Part shown: piece by piece, positions 7,188 to 10,500 of the stretch
Layout of the letters: every line of letters begins with the position of its first letter
Position numbering within the stretch: the stretch's first letter is position 1
Assembly: GCA_041164825.1 (NCBI GenBank)
Contig: JBEAOO010000138.1
Location: 1 to 10,500 of the forward strand
From: JBEAOO01 sp041164825
GTDB taxonomy: Bacteria; Pseudomonadota; Gammaproteobacteria; Burkholderiales; Burkholderiaceae_C
Length of the DNA stretch: 10,500 nt
Direction of reading: 5' to 3'
Position numbers and translations under genes: made by a program
Notes under the pieces: model-generated
What the model was told of the DNA's origin: nothing
Seen by the model: only the letters and a program-made list of their open reading frames with translations
Database searches by the model: none

Positions 7188-7263
7188 TGGCGTCCCCTAG
7201 GGGATTCGAACCCCTGTAGTCACCGTGAAAGGGTGGTGTCCTAGGCCTCTAGACGAAGGGGAC
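7188..7263 (-). tRNA. tRNA-Glu (UUC), first copy
   Basis: On the minus strand a 76-nt cloverleaf identical to that at 6732-6807: acceptor GTCCCCT/AGGGGAC, anticodon UUC, encoded CCA, same C-A mismatch at the top of the anticodon stem. The 47-nt spacer to the next tRNA-Asp resembles the equivalent spacer of the second triad. Confidence 0.97.
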
Positions 7264-7315
7264 TGAATCCTTCATACCCTGATACTGCGCGCCGCCTGTC
7301 TCTGTTGCCAGAAAT

Positions 7316-7391
<76 letters not shown>

Positions 7392-7494
7392 GTTAGCTGT
7401 TGGCTCGGCGCTTTTGGCGCCTGGCCTTGGCTGTTCAGGCTGATGGGCAAGTTGCTTTGCTTCTCAGTTCTGCGCAGTATCAAGCGAGTCCATC

Positions 7495-7524
7495 ATTCTA
7501 ATACGACTTTCAGACGCTCCGCAA
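7495..7524 (-). promoter_or_regulatory. Candidate sigma-70 promoter for the tRNA operon
   Basis: On the minus strand, TTGCGG (complement of 7519-7524) and TAGAAT (complement of 7495-7500) are separated by 18 bp. The -10 box differs from TATAAT at one base; the -35 box keeps TTG only. The -35 box lies inside the last codons of gltX, so initiation would give a leader of about 95 nt before tRNA-Ala. Placement fits a promoter for the tRNA array, but co-transcription from gltX is an alternative. The remaining leader (7392-7494) has no gene. Confidence 0.4.
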
Positions 7525-8928
7525 GCGATTGAGCACTTCTTTTTGAGAAAAGAGAGCGAGCACCGCGTCCAGCGACGGCGTTTGCGGGCGGCCACACACC
7601 AGCACGCGCACGGCGTGGGCCAGTTGCGGCATCTTCAGGCCGTGGGCGGCCAGGGTTTCTTTGATGGCGACAGCGATGGTGGCCTTGTCCCACGTGCCCA
7701 GCTCGGCCAGCTTGTCGCGCAGCGCGACCAAGGCCGGGCGCACCGCCTCGGTCACATGGGCGTCGAGGTCGGCTTGCAACGGCGTCACCGGCACAAAGTG
7801 AATCGACATCCAATCGGCCAGCTCCACCAGCGTGGCACAGCGGTCTTTGTAGAGCGCGCACAGTGCGGCCAGCAGGTCGGGCGTTTGCTCAGGCAGGCCA
7901 CGACGGGCCAACACCGGCACCATGCGGACCGCCAAGTCGGCATCGGGCATCTGCTTGATGTGGTGGGCATTGACCCAATTGAGCTTGGCGGCATCCCACT
8001 GCGCGGGGCTCCTGGCCAGGTGGTGGCCATCGAACCACTGCACCAGCTGCTCGCGGCTGAACAGCTCGTCGTCGCCGTGGCTCCAGCCCAAGCGGGCCAG
8101 GTAGTTGATCATGGCCTCGGGCAGGTAGCCGGCCTCTTCATACTGGGTGACGCTGACTGCACCGTGGCGCTTGGAGAGTTTGTCGCCGTCCGGGCCCAGG
8201 ATCATCGGCGAGTGGCCGTACTCGGGCAGTTCGGCGCCCAGCGCGCGCAGGATGTTGATCTGGCGCGGGGTGTTGTTGACGTGGTCGTCGCCACGGATGA
8301 CGTGGGTGATGCCCATGTCCCAGTCGTCCACCACCACGCAGAAGTTGTAGGTGGGCGTGCCCACGTCCGACGCGGCATCTTGGCTCGGGCGCGCGATGAT
8401 CAGGTCATCGAGCTCGCGGTTGCTGATGGTGATCGGGCCTTTGACCAGATCGACCCAGGTCACGTCGCCGTCGAGCGCGTTTTTGAAGCGGATCACCGGG
8501 CGCACGCCGGCCGGCACGGGCGGCAGCGTCTTGCCCGCCTCGGGGCGCCAGCGGCCGTCGTAGCGCGGCTTGAGGCCGGCTTCGCGCTGGGCGTCGCGCA
8601 TGGTGTCGAGCTCATCGGGTGAACAGTAGCAGCGGTAGGCCGTGCCGGATTCCAGCATGCCAGCGATCACCTCGCGGTAGCGCGCGATGCGCTGCATTTG
8701 GTAGAACGGACCCTCGTCGTAGCCGAGCTGCAACCAATCGAGCGCCGCAATGATCTGGTCGACCGCTTCTTGGGTGGAGCGGGCCTCGTCGGTGTCTTCG
8801 ATGCGCAAGATGAAGTCACCGCCAAAATGCCGGGCGTAGGCCCAGGAAAACAGCGCAGTGCGGGCCGTGCCCAGGTGCAGAAAACCGGTAGGCGACGGGG
8901 CGATGCGGGTGCGGACTTGGCGGGTCAT
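7510..8928 (-). CDS. gltX: Glutamyl-tRNA synthetase (GluRS)
   Basis: Class I aminoacyl-tRNA synthetase that charges tRNA-Glu with glutamate using ATP, in the cytoplasm; 472 aa, normal for bacterial GluRS. The N-terminus MTRQVRTRIAPSPTGFLHLG carries the HIGH-type signature as HLGT (18-21). FILRIEDTD (39-47) is the conserved amino-acid-binding stretch. KLSKR (250-254) is the KMSKS loop. The C-terminal third is the anticodon-binding helical region. Of the zinc site known in E. coli GluRS only C100-x-C102 is evident; its later partners seem absent. The frame is open further upstream to 9009, but ATG 8926-8928 gives the standard N-terminus; the extra residues upstream resemble nothing. No strong Shine-Dalgarno is visible. 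It lies downstream of purF and directly upstream of two tRNA-Glu genes on the same strand. Identification is firm. Confidence 0.98.
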   Translation of the reverse strand: MTRQVRTRIAPSPTGFLHLGTARTALFSWAYARHFGGDFILRIEDTDEARSTQEAVDQIIAALDWLQLGYDEGPFYQMQRIARYREVIAGMLESGTAYRCYCSPDELDTMRDAQREAGLKPRYDGRWRPEAGKTLPPVPAGVRPVIRFKNALDGDVTWVDLVKGPITISNRELDDLIIARPSQDAASDVGTPTYNFCVVVDDWDMGITHVIRGDDHVNNTPRQINILRALGAELPEYGHSPMILGPDGDKLSKRHGAVSVTQYEEAGYLPEAMINYLARLGWSHGDDELFSREQLVQWFDGHHLARSPAQWDAAKLNWVNAHHIKQMPDADLAVRMVPVLARRGLPEQTPDLLAALCALYKDRCATLVELADWMSIHFVPVTPLQADLDAHVTEAVRPALVALRDKLAELGTWDKATIAVAIKETLAAHGLKMPQLAHAVRVLVCGRPQTPSLDAVLALFSQKEVLNRLRSV

Positions 8929-8990
8929 GGGCGGCAGGTTCGGTTCAACGGGACAAACGTCAGGATGGCGGGCGATCCATGGGCCCATCA

Positions 8991-9042
8991 ATGCACATCG
9001 GTGCGGCATCCGTGATCGGTCACGGGTGCCTCACCGGTGCAT
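8991..9042 (-). other. Long imperfect hairpin between purF and gltX
   Basis: ATGCAC (8991-8996), CGGTG (8999-9003), GGCA (9005-9008) and CCGTGA (9010-9015) pair in order with GTGCAT (9037-9042), CACCG (9032-9036), TGCC (9027-9030) and TCACGG (9020-9025), around the loop 9016-9019. That is 21 Watson-Crick pairs with two single mismatches and a two-base bulge. The right foot touches the purF stop codon. No T-tract follows leftward, so it is not a standard intrinsic terminator. It may protect the purF mRNA end, act in Rho-dependent termination or processing, or be a copy of a dispersed palindrome. Confidence 0.75.
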
Positions 9043-10500
9043 CAATGGCGGTCAGAAGCGCTTTGCAGCGCCAAGCGGCTGCGGTCGCCGCCCTCTTCTT
9101 CTTCGCCCTGGGTCTTGCGCTGGGCGGCGATGGCGTCGAAGTCGTCTGAGCTCACGTCGCCCGTGATGTAGTGGCCGTCAAAGCACGAGGCCTCGAAGCC
9201 CAGCACGGCGGGGTTGAGCGCGCCCACCACCTTTTTCATGGCGTCGACGTCTTGGTAAATCAGGGCATCAGCGCCAATGAAGGCGCGGATTTCTTCAATC
9301 GTGCGGTCGTGGGCGATCAGCTCGGCCTTGGTCGGCATGTCGATGCCGTACACATTGGGGAAGCGCACCGGCGGCGCGGCCGAGGCCATGTAGACCTTGT
9401 TGGCGCCGGCGTCGCGCGCCATTTGCACAATCTCTTTGGAGGTGGTGCCGCGCACGATCGAGTCGTCCACCAGCAGCACATTGCGACCCTTGAACTCCAC
9501 GCCAATGGCGTTGAGCTTCTGGCGCACGCTCTTTTTGCGCGCACCCTGGCCCGGCATGATGAAGGTGCGGCCCACGTAGCGGTTCTTCACGAAGCCTTCG
9601 CGATACGGCTTGCCAATTTTTTGCGCGAGTTGCATGGCCGAGGGGCGGCTGGATTCCGGGATCGGGATCACCACATCAATGTCGCTCGGGCGAATGGTGG
9701 AGATCAGGCGCTGGGCCAGCGTCTCGCCCATGTTCAACCGGGCTTGATACACCGAGATGCCGTCCATCACCGAGTCCGGGCGGGCCAGGTAGACGTACTC
9801 GAACATGCAGGGCTGCAGGGTCGGGTTCTCGGCGCATTGGCGGGCGTGCACATTGCCGTCGAGGTCGATGAAGATGGCTTCGCCGGGCGCCACATCGCGC
9901 ACCACGCGGTGGCCGTTGCCCTCAATGGCCACTGATTCGCTGGCCACCATCACGGTGCGACCTTCGGGCGATTCGCCTTCGCCATAGCAGAGCGGGCGAA
10001 TGCCATACGGGTCGCGGAACGCCAGCAAACCGTAGCCGGCAATCAGCGCCACCACGGCATACGAGCCCTTGATGCGCTTGTGCACCACGCTCACGGCCTT
10101 GAACACCTCTTCGGGCGTCAGCGGCAGGTTGCGCGCAGCTTGCTCAATCTCGTGGGCCAGGATGTTGATCAAGACCTCGGTGTCGCTCTCGGTGTTGATG
10201 TGCCGGCGGTCGATGTCGAACAGCTCTTTTTTCAGGTCGTGCGCATTGGTCAGGTTGCCGTTGTGCACCAGCACGATGCCGTAGGGCGCGTTGACGTAGA
10301 AGGGCTGCGCCTCTTCCTCGCTGTAGGCGTTGCCCGCGGTCGGGTAGCGGCACTGGCCCAGGCCCACCGTGCCCGGCAGCGCCCGCATGGTGCGGGTGCG
10401 GAAGACGTCGCGCACCATGCCGCGCGCCGTGTGCATGAAGCACTTGGTGCCTTGCATGGTGACGATGCCGGCGGCATCTTGCCCGCGGTGCTGCAGCAGC
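9042..10500 (-). CDS. purF: Amidophosphoribosyltransferase, N-terminus cut off by the window edge
   Basis: Catalyses the first committed step of purine synthesis: PRPP plus glutamine to 5-phosphoribosylamine, in the cytoplasm. The window holds the last 485 residues; roughly 20 are missing, including the catalytic N-terminal cysteine. The visible part begins LQHRGQDAAGIV, the conserved glutaminase stretch, followed by GQCRYPTAGNA and VLVHNGNLTNAHDL, still in the Ntn-type glutaminase domain. The phosphoribosyltransferase domain has IPIPESSRPSA and the PRPP-binding loop VLLVDDSIVRGTTS (coded at 9438-9479), both intact. The C-terminus ends in an acidic EEEEGGD tail. The gene reads leftward toward gltX, 113 bp away on the same strand, with a long hairpin at its stop codon. 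Identification is firm. Confidence 0.98.
   Translation of the reverse strand, partial: LLQHRGQDAAGIVTMQGTKCFMHTARGMVRDVFRTRTMRALPGTVGLGQCRYPTAGNAYSEEEAQPFYVNAPYGIVLVHNGNLTNAHDLKKELFDIDRRHINTESDTEVLINILAHEIEQAARNLPLTPEEVFKAVSVVHKRIKGSYAVVALIAGYGLLAFRDPYGIRPLCYGEGESPEGRTVMVASESVAIEGNGHRVVRDVAPGEAIFIDLDGNVHARQCAENPTLQPCMFEYVYLARPDSVMDGISVYQARLNMGETLAQRLISTIRPSDIDVVIPIPESSRPSAMQLAQKIGKPYREGFVKNRYVGRTFIMPGQGARKKSVRQKLNAIGVEFKGRNVLLVDDSIVRGTTSKEIVQMARDAGANKVYMASAAPPVRFPNVYGIDMPTKAELIAHDRTIEEIRAFIGADALIYQDVDAMKKVVGALNPAVLGFEASCFDGHYITGDVSSDDFDAIAAQRKTQGEEEEGGDRSRLALQSASDRH

Noticed and set aside
7408..7422. Small hairpin GGCGC/GCGCC as a gltX terminator
   Set aside because: Only five pairs, and no T-tract in the leftward direction. 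More likely a feature of the tRNA leader.
7543..8622. 359-codon open frame antisense to gltX
   Set aside because: Shadow of a fully conserved GluRS gene on the other strand.
8929..9009. 27-residue N-terminal extension of GltX using the start at 9009
   Set aside because: The extension matches nothing expected in GluRS and would overlap the hairpin after purF. The start at 8928 gives the standard N-terminus.
9171..9935. 254-codon open frame antisense to purF
   Set aside because: Shadow of conserved PurF coding sequence, including the PRPP-binding loop on the opposite strand.

Overview
The window is GC-rich, densely coding chromosomal DNA. It most likely comes from a betaproteobacterium of the order Burkholderiales, probably Comamonadaceae-like. 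That placement is an inference from the paired cyanophycin synthetases, the style of GltX and PurF, and the tRNA types; no marker gene fixes a genus. I see no insertion sequence, phage gene, CRISPR array or sign of recent transfer.

Region 1 (1-6417) is a cyanophycin locus. Two paralogous cyanophycin synthetase genes run leftward: cphA' (744 codons, complete), then cphA (416 codons visible, cut by the left edge), joined by a one-base stop/start overlap. Across a 120-bp intergenic stretch, two genes run rightward: an ABC exporter (776 aa) with a soluble N-terminal module and a zinc-ribbon-like motif, and a 154-aa DUF1854 protein 19 bp further on. From memory, public annotation describes both families as associated with cyanophycin metabolism, but their role is not established. 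Cyanophycin is an aspartate backbone with arginine side chains, used as a nitrogen store. The paralogues show complementary losses. CphA' keeps an HxxEH motif in the N domain but has a broken, shortened Mur-ligase-like domain. CphA has a normal-looking ATP-grasp domain as far as it is visible but has lost the HxxEH motif. This is the most interesting signal in the window.

Region 2 (6418-7509) is a stable-RNA operon on the minus strand. In order of transcription it is Ala(GGC)-Glu(UUC)-Asp(GUC)-Ala(GGC)-Glu(UUC)-Asp(GUC). The two triads have identical tRNA sequences and a recognisably duplicated Glu-Asp spacer, so they are a tandem duplication. A strong intrinsic terminator ends the operon, and a candidate promoter overlaps the end of gltX.

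Region 3 (7510-10500) holds two leftward housekeeping genes: purF (amidophosphoribosyltransferase, its first residues cut by the right edge) and gltX (glutamyl-tRNA synthetase). The 113-bp gap between them contains a long imperfect hairpin starting at the purF stop codon. GluRS therefore lies directly upstream of two copies of its own substrate tRNA.
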